Below are positions 20,067 through 31,208 of a stretch of DNA of 64,000 nt, in pieces. Both the position numbers and the translations under genes were made by a program. The DNA comes from AP-15 sp963845735. GTDB taxonomy: Bacteria > Pseudomonadota > Alphaproteobacteria > ATCC43930 > CGMCC-115725. The notes beneath the pieces were generated by a model that saw only the letters and a program-made list of their open reading frames with translations, did not search any database and had not been told where the DNA came from. The first letter of the stretch is position 1; every line of letters starts with the position of its first letter. Where the stretch lies: contig CAWJTR010000012.1 of NCBI GenBank assembly GCA_963845735.1, positions 186,001 through 250,000 on the forward strand. Direction: 5' to 3'.

Positions 20067-21846
20067 TCAGATCGGATCGTCATCGAGCCAGATCTCGCGC
20101 AACACCCGTTCCCGGGCGGCCAGGAAGCGTTCCCAGTTCGCCGCCGAGGCATCATCGATCAGGTCATTGCTGGCTTCGGCCAAGGCCGACCGGTGACCTC
20201 CCATCAGCATTCCGATCACATGAGCCCATTCGTCACGCGCCGTACGCGAATCCGAGCTCCGGACCAGAAAGCCCGAGTTCGACCGAAGGCGAGAGAAGCG
20301 CATCCACGGTCGCCGCAAACCCGTTCAGCAGAAGGTGTTGCCGAAGCGCCGAAGCGTCAAGCCCCGGCCGCAGAGCTTCAACCTCTAAAATCTCGCGGCG
20401 AAGCTTGTCAAGCTCCGCCTCGGGGATTTCGATCGCGGCAAATTCTTCGGCGACTTCGCTGATCAGCGTCGGAAAGCTGAGCAGGAGGCAGAACAGGATC
20501 TCGCGCTGCTTGCGCTCCGGAGAGCGCGGCGGCGGCGGCGGCCCCTCGCGAACCGCCTTGCTTTCTAACGTTCGTGCGCTCTTGTGTCTTACTTGCCAGG
20601 GATTGCAGCGCTTCTTGAATAGAGTCTCAAACTCGAACCGAACCGTCCGGTCGGATATCGTCTGCACGTGTTCCAGCAGCCGGGTCTGAATCCCGGCAAG
20701 CCGCTCGGGTGTGTCGCGCGGAGTCCCGCGTACCTCAGATTCCCAAAGCATATCCGCCAGCGGGCGGGCCGCCGCCAAAGCCTGTTCGAATACGGAATGT
20801 CTGCCGCGGCGGATCAGCGTGTCCGGATCTTCGCCCGAGGGCAAAGCCGCGAACCGTAGGCTGTAGCCGGGCCGCAACAAGGGAAGCGCTCGGTGCAGCG
20901 CGCGCAGCGCGGCGCGCTGCCCGGCTGCGTCGCCATCAAAGCACAGGACTGGCTCAGGCCCCAGGCGCCACAACTCGTGCAACTGGAATTCGGTAAGTGC
21001 CGTCCCCAGCGGCGCTACCGCGGAAGGGAAACCAGCGCGATGCAGGGTAATGACATCCATATATCCTTCGGTGACGATCGCATCCCGACCATTCGTCGCG
21101 GCCGCGCGCGCCGCAGACCAGCCGTAGAGCACGCGCCCTTTCTCGAAGAGCGGGCTGTCGGGGGAGTTCAGATATTTGGGCTGCCCATCGGCAATCACCC
21201 GGCCCCCAAAGGCGATGACTCGCCCGGCGCGGTCGCCGATCGGAAACATGACGCGGCCCCGGAAATAGTCGAACGGCTCACCATCCGCGGGGTCATGGAT
21301 CAGTCCGGCTTCAAGCAGCAGCGGCTCAGGAAAATCGCGGGCGAGAGCGCGGCGCAATGCCTGACGATCCTCCGAGGCCCAGCCCAGCCGGAAGCGGCGG
21401 ATCGTATCGGGGTCGAGCCCGCGCGCTTGCAGGTAGTCGCGCGCGCGCCCGCCGGCCGGCCCCCACAAACGGGCCTCGTAAAAGGCGGCGGCTGCTTCGA
21501 GAGTTTCGAGCAGCGTCTTCTGCCGCTGAGCCTTTTCGCGTTCCTCTGGTGTCGCCTGCGGGACCGCGAGCCCGGCTTCGCCGGCCAGTTTTTCGACCGC
21601 TTCGAGGAAATCGAGGTTGTCGGCGCGCATCACAAAACCGATCGCGTCGCCATGTGCGCCGCATCCGAAGCAATGAAAAAAATTCTTGTCATCGACGACG
21701 TAGAAGGACGGCGTTTTCTCGTGATGAAACGGGCAGAGCCCGGCATGTTCGCGCCCGCGCCGGGTGAGCTTGACCCGCCGGCCGACCAGGCCGGACAGCG
21801 AAATCCGGTTGCGCAATTCGTCGAGAAAGCCGGGCGGAAACGCCAT
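20067..21846 (-). CDS. dnaG: DNA primase DnaG, frameshifted near its C-terminus
   Basis: DnaG makes RNA primers at the replication fork. The N-terminal CHC2 zinc finger (GLCPFHHEKTPSF, HCFGCGAHGDAIGF), the TOPRIM domain (AIVTEGYMDVITL, VLCFDGDAAGQRAA) and the helicase-binding C-terminus are present. The first frame stops at 20233 after GPELGFAYGA. A second frame continues DEWAHVIGMLMGGHRSALAEA to a stop at 20067 and completes the normal end. Removing one C beside GAATC (20248-20252, plus strand) gives GPELDSRTARDEWAHV. As dnaG is essential, a sequence error is far more likely than a true mutation. The repaired protein has about 592 residues. Confidence 0.93.
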
Positions 21847-21941
21847 GGCTCAGCCGTTTCAACCCGCTGCCGCTGAACGTGACGGCGAAAAACCCGCCGC
21901 GCTGCGCCGCGCCATGTACCGCATCGCCGCCACGAATCCGT

Positions 21942-22397
21942 CTAACCCAACAAGCGTTTGACGATAGGCCCGGCCCGGCTGAAATCCATCGAGCCCGCGT
22001 GATGCTCGCGCAGGGTCGCCATGACCTTGCCCATATCCTTGATGCCGGCAGCGCCGGTCTCGGCGATCACCGCCTGCGCCGCGGCGGCGATTTGGTCCTC
22101 GGTCATCTGCTGCGGCAGAAAGCTCTCGATGACGCCGATCTCGTCGCGCTCCTGTTGCGCCAGATCGGCTCGGTTGCCCTGCTCGTAAAGCGCGATCGAT
22201 TCGCGGCGCTGCTTGATCATACTCTGTAGCATCCGCGCTATTTCGGGCTCGGCAATGCCTTCGGCATTGCCCTCGGCACGCCGTGCGACGTCGCGCTCCT
22301 TGAGCCCGGTCAATATCAGCCGCACGGTCGAGACGGTGCGCGCTTCCCTCGCCTTCATCGCCTGTTTGAGCCGGTCGGTGAAGGCCTGACGCAGCAT
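21942..22397 (-). CDS. GatB/YqeY domain protein
   Basis: The roughly 151-residue protein matches the YqeY family: MLRQAFTDRLKQAMKAREARTVSTVRLI, then IARMLQSMIKQRRESI, IESFLPQQMTEDQI, and a C-terminal GIKDMGKVMATLREHHAG. YqeY resembles the tail of GatB and may touch tRNA, but its function is not established. It belongs to the conserved yqeY-dnaG-rpoD cluster. An ATG two codons upstream (22403) is an alternative start. Confidence 0.9.
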   Translation of the reverse strand: MLRQAFTDRLKQAMKAREARTVSTVRLILTGLKERDVARRAEGNAEGIAEPEIARMLQSMIKQRRESIALYEQGNRADLAQQERDEIGVIESFLPQQMTEDQIAAAAQAVIAETGAAGIKDMGKVMATLREHHAGSMDFSRAGPIVKRLLG

Positions 22398-22540
22398 CCC
22401 CATGCCCCCGGTTGCCGAAATTTCAGCGTATCCCGTTTAGCGCCTCGCGGCAATTCTGGGCGTCGAAGACAGCGGACCGCTCGTCGCTCGTTGAGGACGC
22501 CCCGTCGTCGCGATGAATGGACCATGGGGCAGCTCCGACG

Positions 22541-24820
22541 TTAGAGGAAGCTGTACGGATCGATGTCGACCTGAAGGCGGACCGAGCCGGCGAGGCGCAC
22601 CCGTGAGAGCCAGTCGCGCAGCACCGCCTGCACATTCACCTCGCGCGTTGCCTTGACCAAAAACCGGCGGCGATGGCGCCCGCGCAGCACGGCGAGCGGG
22701 GCCGGCGCCGGCCCGAGCACGGTAACGCCGGAGAACTGCGGCGCCGCACGCGACAGCGCCTGGGAGGCGAAGTCGCAGGATTCGCCGTCCGCGGCGCTGA
22801 CGATCAACGCGGCGAGCCGGCCAAAAGGCGGCAATCCGGCATTGCGCCGCGCGGCGGCCTCGGCTTCGAGAAACCGGTCGCGGTCGCCGGCGGCCAGCGC
22901 CTGCATCACCGGCTGGTCGGGCATGAAAGTCTGGATCAGCACCCGCCCCTTGCGCTCGGCGCGGCCGGCGCGGCCACCCACCTGGTGAAGCAGCTGATAG
23001 GTGCGCTCCGCCGCGCGCAGATCGCCGCCGGTGAGCCCGAGATCGGCGTCGACGACGCCGACCAAGGTCAGCATCGGAAAGTGGTGGCCTTTGGTCACGA
23101 TCTGAGTCCCGATCAGAACGTCGTAGCGCCGATCGGTCATCGCCTGGGCGAGTTCCGCTGCGGCGCGCGGCCCTGACAGGAGATCGCTGACCATTACCGC
23201 CGTGCGCGCTGCCGGGAACCGGGCCGCGACCTCCTCGACAAGCCGCTCGACGCCCGGCCCGCATGCGACCAAGGTCCCGGCGGCCAGGCATTCCGGGCAC
23301 AGCGGCGGCACCGGTTCGGCATGGCCGCAATGATGACACAGCAGCCGGCCGGTAAACCGGTGCTCGACAAGCCAAGCAGTACAGCTCGGGCATTGACAGC
23401 GATGACCGCAGGCGCGGCACAGGGTCAGCGGCGCATAGCCCCGCCGGTTCAAAAACAAGAGCGCTTGCTCGCCGGCCGCGAAGGTCGCGACGAGTTCGGC
23501 GACCAGCGGTGGCGACAGGAAACGGCCACGCTCGATCCGTTCACGGCGCATATCGACAAGGCGGACCGCGGGTAGCTGGGCCGCCGCGTGGCGGCGCGGC
23601 AACGCGACGCGCTGGTAGCGGCCGCGCGCCACATTCACCACCGTCTCAAGCGAGGGAGTGGCCGATACCAGCACGATCGGGATATCGGCCAGGGAGGCGC
23701 GCAGCACCGCCATGTCGCGGGCTTGATAGCAGACTCCGTCCTCCTGCTTGTAAGACGGGTCGTGCTCCTCGTCGACGATGATCAGACCGAGCTCGGCAAA
23801 TGGCAGGAACAGTGCCGAGCGCGCACCGACGACGACCCGCGCCCGGCCGGTAGACACGGCGCGCCAGGTATCGCGGCGCTCGGTCTGGCCGATTTCGGAA
23901 TGCCACTGCGCCGGAGGGACGCCGAAACGGTCGCGGAAGCGCTGGAGCCATTGCGCGCCGAGGGCGATTTCCGGCAGCAGCACCAGGATTTGGCGGCCAG
24001 CGGCCAACGCCGCGGCGATCGCGGCGAAATAGGTTTCGGTCTTTCCCGAGCCGGTGACGCCATCGAGCAAGGTCACGCCAAATCCGCCCGCTTCGACGCC
24101 GCCGACCAACCGGCGCGCGGCGAGGGCTTGGTCGGGGGAAAGCGCCGGACCGGACCGGGACCACTCCGGGATCGGCGTGTCGGCAGGCTCGACAGCGACC
24201 AGGCGCTCCTCAACCAACCCGCGGGCGAGGAGATCGCGGATGACGCCTGTGCTGCAGCCGGCGAGCCGCGCTGCCTCGGCGGCCGGCAGCGGCGGCGCGT
24301 CGCGCAAGATTTCGAGCACCCGCCGACGCGCGGGAGTCAAGGATGGGGCCGGGGGAATAGTGGTCAGTGCGTCGAGCCCGGGTGTGGATGCGGTGCAGAG
24401 CCGTCGAGCCCGCGGCGGCTGCAACGCCCCCACAACGCTCATCGCCATGCGCAGCACCGCTCCCGGCGACGCCATCGTGTAGGCGGCGACGCGATCGACA
24501 AAGCGACGAAGATCGGCTGCCATCCCGCGGACAGGGAGAGCCTCGGCAATGGGCTTTAACCTATCTGCCGCAAGATCACCGCCCACCCCGTCCCACACAA
24601 CGCCGATCAAGTCGCCTCGGCCGAGCGGCACGCGGACAAAACTGCCCGGCTCGGGCGGAGCCATCTCCTCGGGAATGCGATAGTCCAGCGGCTCCGGCAA
24701 CGGCAGCGGCAAGAGCACGCGAACCTGCCGGATTGCCGCAGTCCCTGCCCCAGGCTCGATCTCCTCGTCCAGGCGGCGAACCGCTACCGCAGCCACGGAA
24801 CTGGCAAGTCGATCGGGCAT
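22541..24820 (-). CDS. priA: Primosomal protein N' (replication restart helicase PriA)
   Basis: PriA recognises stalled forks and reloads the replicative helicase. The 759-residue protein has the 3'-DNA-binding N-terminus (VRVLLPLPLPEPLDYRIPE), helicase motif I DGVTGSGKTETYF, motif II IIVDEEHDPSYKQEDG, the cysteine-rich zinc module (CRACGHRCQCPSC, CHHCGHAEPVPPLCPEC) and helicase motifs V/VI (GTQIVTKGHHFP, QVGGRAGR). The protein ends in VDIDPYSFL, as usual. Intact. Confidence 0.96.
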   Translation of the reverse strand: MPDRLASSVAAVAVRRLDEEIEPGAGTAAIRQVRVLLPLPLPEPLDYRIPEEMAPPEPGSFVRVPLGRGDLIGVVWDGVGGDLAADRLKPIAEALPVRGMAADLRRFVDRVAAYTMASPGAVLRMAMSVVGALQPPRARRLCTASTPGLDALTTIPPAPSLTPARRRVLEILRDAPPLPAAEAARLAGCSTGVIRDLLARGLVEERLVAVEPADTPIPEWSRSGPALSPDQALAARRLVGGVEAGGFGVTLLDGVTGSGKTETYFAAIAAALAAGRQILVLLPEIALGAQWLQRFRDRFGVPPAQWHSEIGQTERRDTWRAVSTGRARVVVGARSALFLPFAELGLIIVDEEHDPSYKQEDGVCYQARDMAVLRASLADIPIVLVSATPSLETVVNVARGRYQRVALPRRHAAAQLPAVRLVDMRRERIERGRFLSPPLVAELVATFAAGEQALLFLNRRGYAPLTLCRACGHRCQCPSCTAWLVEHRFTGRLLCHHCGHAEPVPPLCPECLAAGTLVACGPGVERLVEEVAARFPAARTAVMVSDLLSGPRAAAELAQAMTDRRYDVLIGTQIVTKGHHFPMLTLVGVVDADLGLTGGDLRAAERTYQLLHQVGGRAGRAERKGRVLIQTFMPDQPVMQALAAGDRDRFLEAEAAARRNAGLPPFGRLAALIVSAADGESCDFASQALSRAAPQFSGVTVLGPAPAPLAVLRGRHRRRFLVKATREVNVQAVLRDWLSRVRLAGSVRLQVDIDPYSFL

Positions 24821-24994
24821 CGGCTAAACTCGCTCCGGAAAAGGCGCGGGGCAAGCGCTCTTCAGCGCATACGCAAGGGAAGCCCAGCGCCCAGTTCAGG
24901 GTCTGCTTTCAGGTGGTTTCGGTATGATCGCGTTTCTTGTTGGTGCCGTTTTCTACCCCCACTCGCGCCAGAATGCGGCGAGGCGGAGCTAGAG

Positions 24995-25741
24995 GTGGCC
25001 GATCGTCCGCAAGACCGGCCAAAGGCGTTCGCCGGTGGAGTCTCGGTACCGGGGCAGGCGAGCGCGACCCGAGCCGAGGATGTCATCGCCTATCTGAGAG
25101 AACATCCCGATTTCCTCGGTAGCCATCCCGACGCACTGTCCCTGTTGCGCGCGCCGAGCCGCGAAACGGGCGATGGGGTGGTGGATTTCCAGCATTTTAT
25201 GCTCGAACGCTTCCGCCATGATTTGGGCCGACTGCAGCACGAGCAGAAGAACCTGATCGCGCTGAGCCGTGGCAACCTCGCAAGCCAATGCCGCGTGCAC
25301 AAAGCGACGTTGGCAATGCTCAAGGCCACAAGCTTCGAGCATCTGTTGCAGATCGTCACGACGGACCTCGCCGTACTGATCGATGTAGACGTCGTCACCC
25401 TCGGTGTCGAAAGCACGGCAGCGCGAACCACCCGCATGCCGGTCCATGGTATCCATCTGCTGCGCGCGGGCATGGTCGATCAGGTGCTCGGCGCCGACCG
25501 CGACGTACTGTTATTCGCCGATAACAAGGGTGATCCCGCGCTGTTCGGCGGCGCTGCTGGCCTGGTGCGCTCGCAAGCGCTGTTGCGCCTGTCTTTCGCG
25601 CGCTCGGGGCCGAGCGGACTGATGTGCATCGGAACCCGCAAGCTGGGGACGTTTCATCCCGGTCTCGGGACCGAGCTGTTGAGCTTTCTCGCCCGCGCGG
25701 TAGAGATCACGATCGCCCAGTGGCTCGAACGAGGCCGCTGA
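24995..25741 (+). CDS. DUF484 family protein (GAF-like)
   Basis: The 248-residue protein has the DUF484 pattern: DVIAYLREHPDFLGSHPDALSLL, then VVDFQHFMLERFRHDLGRLQ and a GAF-like C-terminal half ending FLARAVEITIAQWLE. The GTG at 24995 follows an AG-rich sequence. In many proteobacteria a DUF484 gene stands directly before xerC, as here; its molecular role is unknown. Confidence 0.88.
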   Translation: MADRPQDRPKAFAGGVSVPGQASATRAEDVIAYLREHPDFLGSHPDALSLLRAPSRETGDGVVDFQHFMLERFRHDLGRLQHEQKNLIALSRGNLASQCRVHKATLAMLKATSFEHLLQIVTTDLAVLIDVDVVTLGVESTAARTTRMPVHGIHLLRAGMVDQVLGADRDVLLFADNKGDPALFGGAAGLVRSQALLRLSFARSGPSGLMCIGTRKLGTFHPGLGTELLSFLARAVEITIAQWLERGR

Positions 25742-26781
25742 GCACGTCGGCGCCTGCGTCCGACTCGGCCGCAGGCAAGCGCGAAGGCAGGGGCGCAAAC
25801 CGGCGCAAACCGATATTCCCGGCACTCCCAGAGCCGGTGCCGCTTGCGCGATTTTCCGCCGCGGACGATCTGCGCGCGGCGATCGGGTTGTGGGGTGCGT
25901 GGCTCGCGGGCGAACGCCGTGCTTCGGCGCATACCATCGCCGCCTACGGCCGTGACCTTGCCTTTTTTCTCGATTTCCTGGCCGAGCATCTAGGTGCGGC
26001 GCCGAGCCTTGCCGCTATCGACGGACTGCGCCCAGCCGACTACCGTGCTTATCTGGCGCGGCGCGCCGGCGACGGCGTTGAGCGCCGCTCGCTGGCACGC
26101 GGCATGTCGGTGTTGCGTGGGTTTGTGCGCTTTTTGCAGCGACGCGGGCTTGCCTCGACCACCGCGCTTTCGGCATTGCGTTCGCCCAAGCTGCCGCCTG
26201 GCGTGCCCAAGCCCCTCACGATCGACGATGCTATGGCCGCCGTTGACGCTGCCGGTGGGCTGTCTCCGGAAGGCTGGCAGGGCAAGCGCGACACTGCGCT
26301 GCTGGCGCTGATCTATGGTTGCGGCCTGCGGCTGTCGGAGGCATTGGGACTGAGCCGGGCCGAGGCGCCGACCGGCGAGCAGGTGACGATCACGGGTAAA
26401 GGTCGCAAGGAACGGCAGCTGCCGGTGCTGCCGGCGGTGCGCACCGCTATCGCCGACTATCTCGCCGTCTGCCCCCACGCGCTGGCCGCCGACGATCCGC
26501 TGTTTGTCGGTGCCCGCGGCGGGCCGTTGCATCCGCGTCTGGTGCAACGGCAGATGGAGTTGCTGCGCGGCTTCCTCGGCCTGCCGGCAACCGCGACCCC
26601 GCATGCGCTCCGCCACAGCTTTGCAACTCATCTGCTGGGGGCCGGGGGTGACCTGCGCGCGATCCAAGAGCTGCTGGGCCACGCCAGCCTATCGACCACC
26701 CAGCGGTATACATCGGTCGAGACCGAACGGCTCCTCGCCGTCTACGACGGCGCGCATCCTCGGGCGCGACTGCCACATTGA
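25720..26781 (+). CDS. xerC: Tyrosine recombinase XerC
   Basis: XerC resolves chromosome dimers at dif together with XerD. The N-terminal SAM-like core-binding domain (SAHTIAAYGRDLAFFLDFL) is followed by the catalytic domain with YGCGLRLSEALGL (Arg), ITGKGRKERQLP (Lys), HALRHSFATHLL (His-x-x-Arg), GHASLSTTQRYTSV (His and the Tyr nucleophile). The start is uncertain: GTG 25720 overlaps DUF484 by 22 bases, GTG 25837 would give a more usual 314 residues, and neither has a clear ribosome-binding site. Confidence 0.92.
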   Translation: MARTRPLSTSAPASDSAAGKREGRGANRRKPIFPALPEPVPLARFSAADDLRAAIGLWGAWLAGERRASAHTIAAYGRDLAFFLDFLAEHLGAAPSLAAIDGLRPADYRAYLARRAGDGVERRSLARGMSVLRGFVRFLQRRGLASTTALSALRSPKLPPGVPKPLTIDDAMAAVDAAGGLSPEGWQGKRDTALLALIYGCGLRLSEALGLSRAEAPTGEQVTITGKGRKERQLPVLPAVRTAIADYLAVCPHALAADDPLFVGARGGPLHPRLVQRQMELLRGFLGLPATATPHALRHSFATHLLGAGGDLRAIQELLGHASLSTTQRYTSVETERLLAVYDGAHPRARLPH

Positions 26782-26815
26782 GACGCTGTCGCAGGCGGCG
26801 CGACAAGGAGGGGAG

Positions 26816-27577
26816 ATGGATCTCGGGCTGACGGGCAAGAAGGCGATCGTCACCGGCGGGAGCCGCGGCATCGGCCGCGCGATCGCCGATCTGCTGGCTG
26901 ATGAAGGGTGCAACCTGGCATTGTGTGCTCGCAACAGAGCAGGCGTCGACGAAGCGGCCGCGGCTCTTGCTGGCAAGGGCGTGAAGGCCCATGGCGGGGT
27001 TGTCGACGTGGCCGACACCAAGGCGCTGCGCGCCTGGGTCGCCGAGGCAGCCGACGCGCTCGGCGGAATCGACATCTTCGTCGCTAATGTCAGCGCTCTG
27101 GCCCAGGCGATGGACGAGGATTCCTGGCGGCGCAGCCTCGATGTCGACGTGATGGGCACCGTCGCCGGGGTCGAGGCGGCGATCCCGTTCCTCGAAAAAT
27201 CATCGGCTGGCGCGATCGTCGTGATCGGCACCACCGGGGCCGTCGAGATCGCTGGCGCGCCGCGCCCCTACGCCTCGGTCAAGGCGGCGCTGGCGCCCTA
27301 TGTCAAGGCGCTGGCCCGCAATCTCGCGCAGAAGGGCGTACGCGCCAACATGGTCTCGCCCGGCAACGTCTATTTCAAAGGCGGGGTGTGGAACGTGCTG
27401 GAGGAGAACAATCCCGAGCTGTTCAAGACAATGGTCGGGCGCAACCCGATGGGCCGCATGGGCACGCCCGAAGAGGTCGCGAACGCCGTCGTGTTCCTCG
27501 CCAGCCCGCGCGCCAGCTTCATCACCGGCACCAACCTGATCATCGACGGCGCCTTGACCCAACGGGTCCAGTTCTGA
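26816..27577 (+). CDS. Short-chain dehydrogenase/reductase
   Basis: A classical SDR of 253 residues: cofactor motif TGGSRGIGRA, the NVSA motif (for the usual NNAG), and the active-site pair Y-x-x-x-K in RPYASVKAAL. A strong AAGGAGGGGAG lies before ATG 26816. The closing ITGTNLIIDGALTQ is the usual SDR end. Substrate is unknown; the neighbouring amidohydrolase gene converges on it and need not be related. NAD(P) preference cannot be judged safely. Confidence 0.9.
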   Translation: MDLGLTGKKAIVTGGSRGIGRAIADLLADEGCNLALCARNRAGVDEAAAALAGKGVKAHGGVVDVADTKALRAWVAEAADALGGIDIFVANVSALAQAMDEDSWRRSLDVDVMGTVAGVEAAIPFLEKSSAGAIVVIGTTGAVEIAGAPRPYASVKAALAPYVKALARNLAQKGVRANMVSPGNVYFKGGVWNVLEENNPELFKTMVGRNPMGRMGTPEEVANAVVFLASPRASFITGTNLIIDGALTQRVQF

Positions 27578-27582
27578 CGCCA

Positions 27583-27616
27583 AAAGAAAGGGCGCCGTAT
27601 CGGGCGCCCCTTCTTT
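27583..27616. terminator. Bidirectional terminator between SDR and amidohydrolase genes
   Basis: AAAGAAAGGGCGCC (27583-27596) pairs with GGCGCCCCTTCTTT (27603-27616), 14 bp with one mismatch and a 6-base loop. The A-rich left and T-rich right flanks suit intrinsic termination on both strands of the convergent pair. Confidence 0.8.
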
Positions 27617-27635
27617 ATTCTGATTGTTGCAAGAT

Positions 27636-28775
27636 TTAGTTGATCAGGCCGTAGAATTTCCCGGCGTTTTCGCAGGTGATCTTGTGCACGACGTCGGCCG
27701 GTATGCCCGCGAATTGCTGCTCGATGTACTTCGAGGATTCGGGCCATACGCCGTCGGTGTGCGGGTAATCGGAGCCCCACATCAGGGTCTCGACGCCGAT
27801 ATCCTCATAGAGCTTGGTGCCGATCGGGTCGAGCTGGAACGTGGCCTTGCACTGGCGGCGCCAATATTCGCTCGGCTTCAACTTCATCAGATCGCGGAAG
27901 CGGTCCTCGTACTCGAAATCCATGCGATCGAGCGCATAGGGCAGCCAGCCGATGCCGCTTTCGCCGAACGATACCCTGAGCCGCGGATGACGTTCGAGGA
28001 CGCCGGCGCCGATCAATGCGGCGATGATGTGGATCAGGCCCATCTGGAACGAGGACACGCCGGTGAACATCGCCGCCCGTCGGACCTGGCCGGAAACGCC
28101 TTCGCGCGCCCGCGGCGAAGTCGTCGGGAAGGTATGGAAGTGCAACGGAAGCTGCACGTCCTCGACCGCGTTCCACAACGGCTCCCAGACCGGGTGCCAC
28201 ATCGGCTCCATGTCCCACGAGCAGGACAGTTCGAGCCCCTTGATGCCCATCTTGGCGACCCGGTGGATCTCGGCGACCGCCTTGTCGATCTCGCCATAGG
28301 GCAGGCAGGCGAGGCCGATCTCGCGATCGGGGTAGTGGCTGCAGAACTCCTTCAGCCAATCGTTGTAGATGCGCAGCATCTCGTTCGAGGCTTCGTTGTC
28401 GTTGAGCCGCGAGGCGGCTCCGAGGATGCCGTAGATCACCTCGGCGTCGACGCCGTCTCGGTCCATGTCCTTGATCCGCAGATGCGGGTCGCTGCAGCGC
28501 CGGATGTCCTTCTTGCCGTCCTCGTACATGCCGGTCTCGGCCATCTTGTCGACGCGGTGGTTCTGCCCGGGAACAAAGGGCGCGCCGCCCGGTCCAACGC
28601 CGTTCTTGAGCCCGAAGGTGGCGCCGTTCTTGGCGACCCATTGCGGTCCCTGCGGCCCGTCGGCGACATAGGGCATGCGGTCTTTCAGCTCGCGCGGCGC
28701 CTCGGAAACGAACAGGTCGGGCGGCATCCACGGCATGTCCAGATGACAATCGGCCGAAATTCTGCGGTATTGCAT
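27636..28775 (-). CDS. Amidohydrolase 2 family metal-dependent hydrolase
   Basis: The 379-residue TIM-barrel protein belongs to the amidohydrolase-related (ACMSD-like) family: ISADCHLDMPWMPP at the start (one His and an Asp in place of the usual H-x-H), LELSCSWDMEPMWHPVWEPLW, LPLHFHTFPTTSP with metal-binding His, FGESGIGWLPYALDRMD, and the closing metal Asp in MWGSDYPHTDGVWPESS. Members decarboxylate or hydrolyse cyclic and aromatic compounds. Substrate unknown. It stands alone, divergent from the ATP synthase operon. Confidence 0.88.
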   Translation of the reverse strand: MQYRRISADCHLDMPWMPPDLFVSEAPRELKDRMPYVADGPQGPQWVAKNGATFGLKNGVGPGGAPFVPGQNHRVDKMAETGMYEDGKKDIRRCSDPHLRIKDMDRDGVDAEVIYGILGAASRLNDNEASNEMLRIYNDWLKEFCSHYPDREIGLACLPYGEIDKAVAEIHRVAKMGIKGLELSCSWDMEPMWHPVWEPLWNAVEDVQLPLHFHTFPTTSPRAREGVSGQVRRAAMFTGVSSFQMGLIHIIAALIGAGVLERHPRLRVSFGESGIGWLPYALDRMDFEYEDRFRDLMKLKPSEYWRRQCKATFQLDPIGTKLYEDIGVETLMWGSDYPHTDGVWPESSKYIEQQFAGIPADVVHKITCENAGKFYGLIN

Positions 28776-29087
28776 GTCGTTTCCTCGCGCAAAATTGACA
28801 AAGCTTGCGTGTCGCCGCCGACTGTACTCCCTCCGTGCGCGGAATTCCTAGCCATGCCGCCATTAATGCCCCGCGTTTTTGCAGATGCGACATGAACGAA
28901 ATGCAACACCGGGAAGATGCATCACCGGCGGCGAACCAACGCCGCTGGTTGCGCCTGGTCCGGCGCTGTGCTACGGAACCAGCCGACGGCTTTGCCGGGT
29001 AGCGGTGCCCGGCGCGTTATCCGAAAACAAACAGGAAATGCTGCTGGGGCCTTTCCTGCCGGTGCGGCCATCGAGGACTGCTGTACA
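28776..29087. other. Region between amidohydrolase and atpH
   Basis: The 312 bases hold no convincing gene. A TTGACA occurs at 28795-28800 on the plus strand without a clear -10 partner. An inverted repeat GCTGGTT (28944-28950)/AACCAGC (28977-28983) lies in the presumed atp leader. A GAGGA at 29073-29077 serves as ribosome-binding site for atpH. Confidence 0.5.
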
Positions 29088-29648
29088 TTGGCTTCCGAAA
29101 CGACAGGCGTTTCCGCCTTGGCCGAGCGCTACGGGGCGGCGCTGTTCGAAATCGCCGAGGAGCGCAGGATGCTCGACGAGGTCGCCTCCGATCTGCGTCA
29201 ACTGCGAGCGATGCTGGCGGCGAGCGTCGATCTGATGCGCCTGGTGCGCAGCCCGGTCCTGTCGCGTCTGGAGCAGGGTCGGGCAGTTGCCGCACTGGCG
29301 GTGCGCGCCGACCTCTCGTCGCTGGTCCGGGATTTCCTCGCCGTTGTCGCGAAAAATCGGCGGCTGTTCGCCGTACCGGCGATGATCGAGGCCTATCTTG
29401 CTACCCTCGCCCAGCGGCGCGGCGAGGTTACCGCCAACGTCACCGCGGCGCAGCCGTTGAACGACCAGCAGCTCGAGGCGCTGAGCGAGCATCTTCGCCG
29501 CACGGTCGGCCGACGAGTCTCGGTCGATGTTCGGGTCGATCCACGGTTGATCGGCGGATTGATTGTCAAGGTCGGTTCACGCATGGTCGACAGCTCGGTC
29601 GAGAGCAAGCTGCGGCGCTTGCAATTGGCAATGAAGGGCATTGGCTAA
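29088..29648 (+). CDS. atpH: F1 ATP synthase delta subunit
   Basis: The delta subunit joins the F1 head to the peripheral stalk. From TTG 29088 the protein is 186 residues, the family's usual length, starting with the conserved LAERYGAALFEIAEE and ending IGGLIVKVGSRMVDSSVESKLRRLQ. The TTG was chosen because GAGGA lies 10 bases before it and no ATG is available. First gene of atpHAGDC, with 11 bp before atpA. Confidence 0.94.
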   Translation: MASETTGVSALAERYGAALFEIAEERRMLDEVASDLRQLRAMLAASVDLMRLVRSPVLSRLEQGRAVAALAVRADLSSLVRDFLAVVAKNRRLFAVPAMIEAYLATLAQRRGEVTANVTAAQPLNDQQLEALSEHLRRTVGRRVSVDVRVDPRLIGGLIVKVGSRMVDSSVESKLRRLQLAMKGIG

Positions 29649-29659
29649 AGAGGCTTTTC

Positions 29660-31189
<1,530 letters not shown>

Positions 31190-31208
31190 ACCCGGCCGAG
31201 CGCGCCCG

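Noticed and set aside
20233..20330. Programmed frameshift in dnaG
   Set aside because: There is no slippery heptamer at the break, and similar breaks occur in many unrelated genes of this window, pointing to sequence errors.
27624..28895. Open plus-strand frame of 423 codons opposite the amidohydrolase
   Set aside because: It is the antisense of a well-conserved gene; high GC leaves such frames open, and the peptide has no family features.
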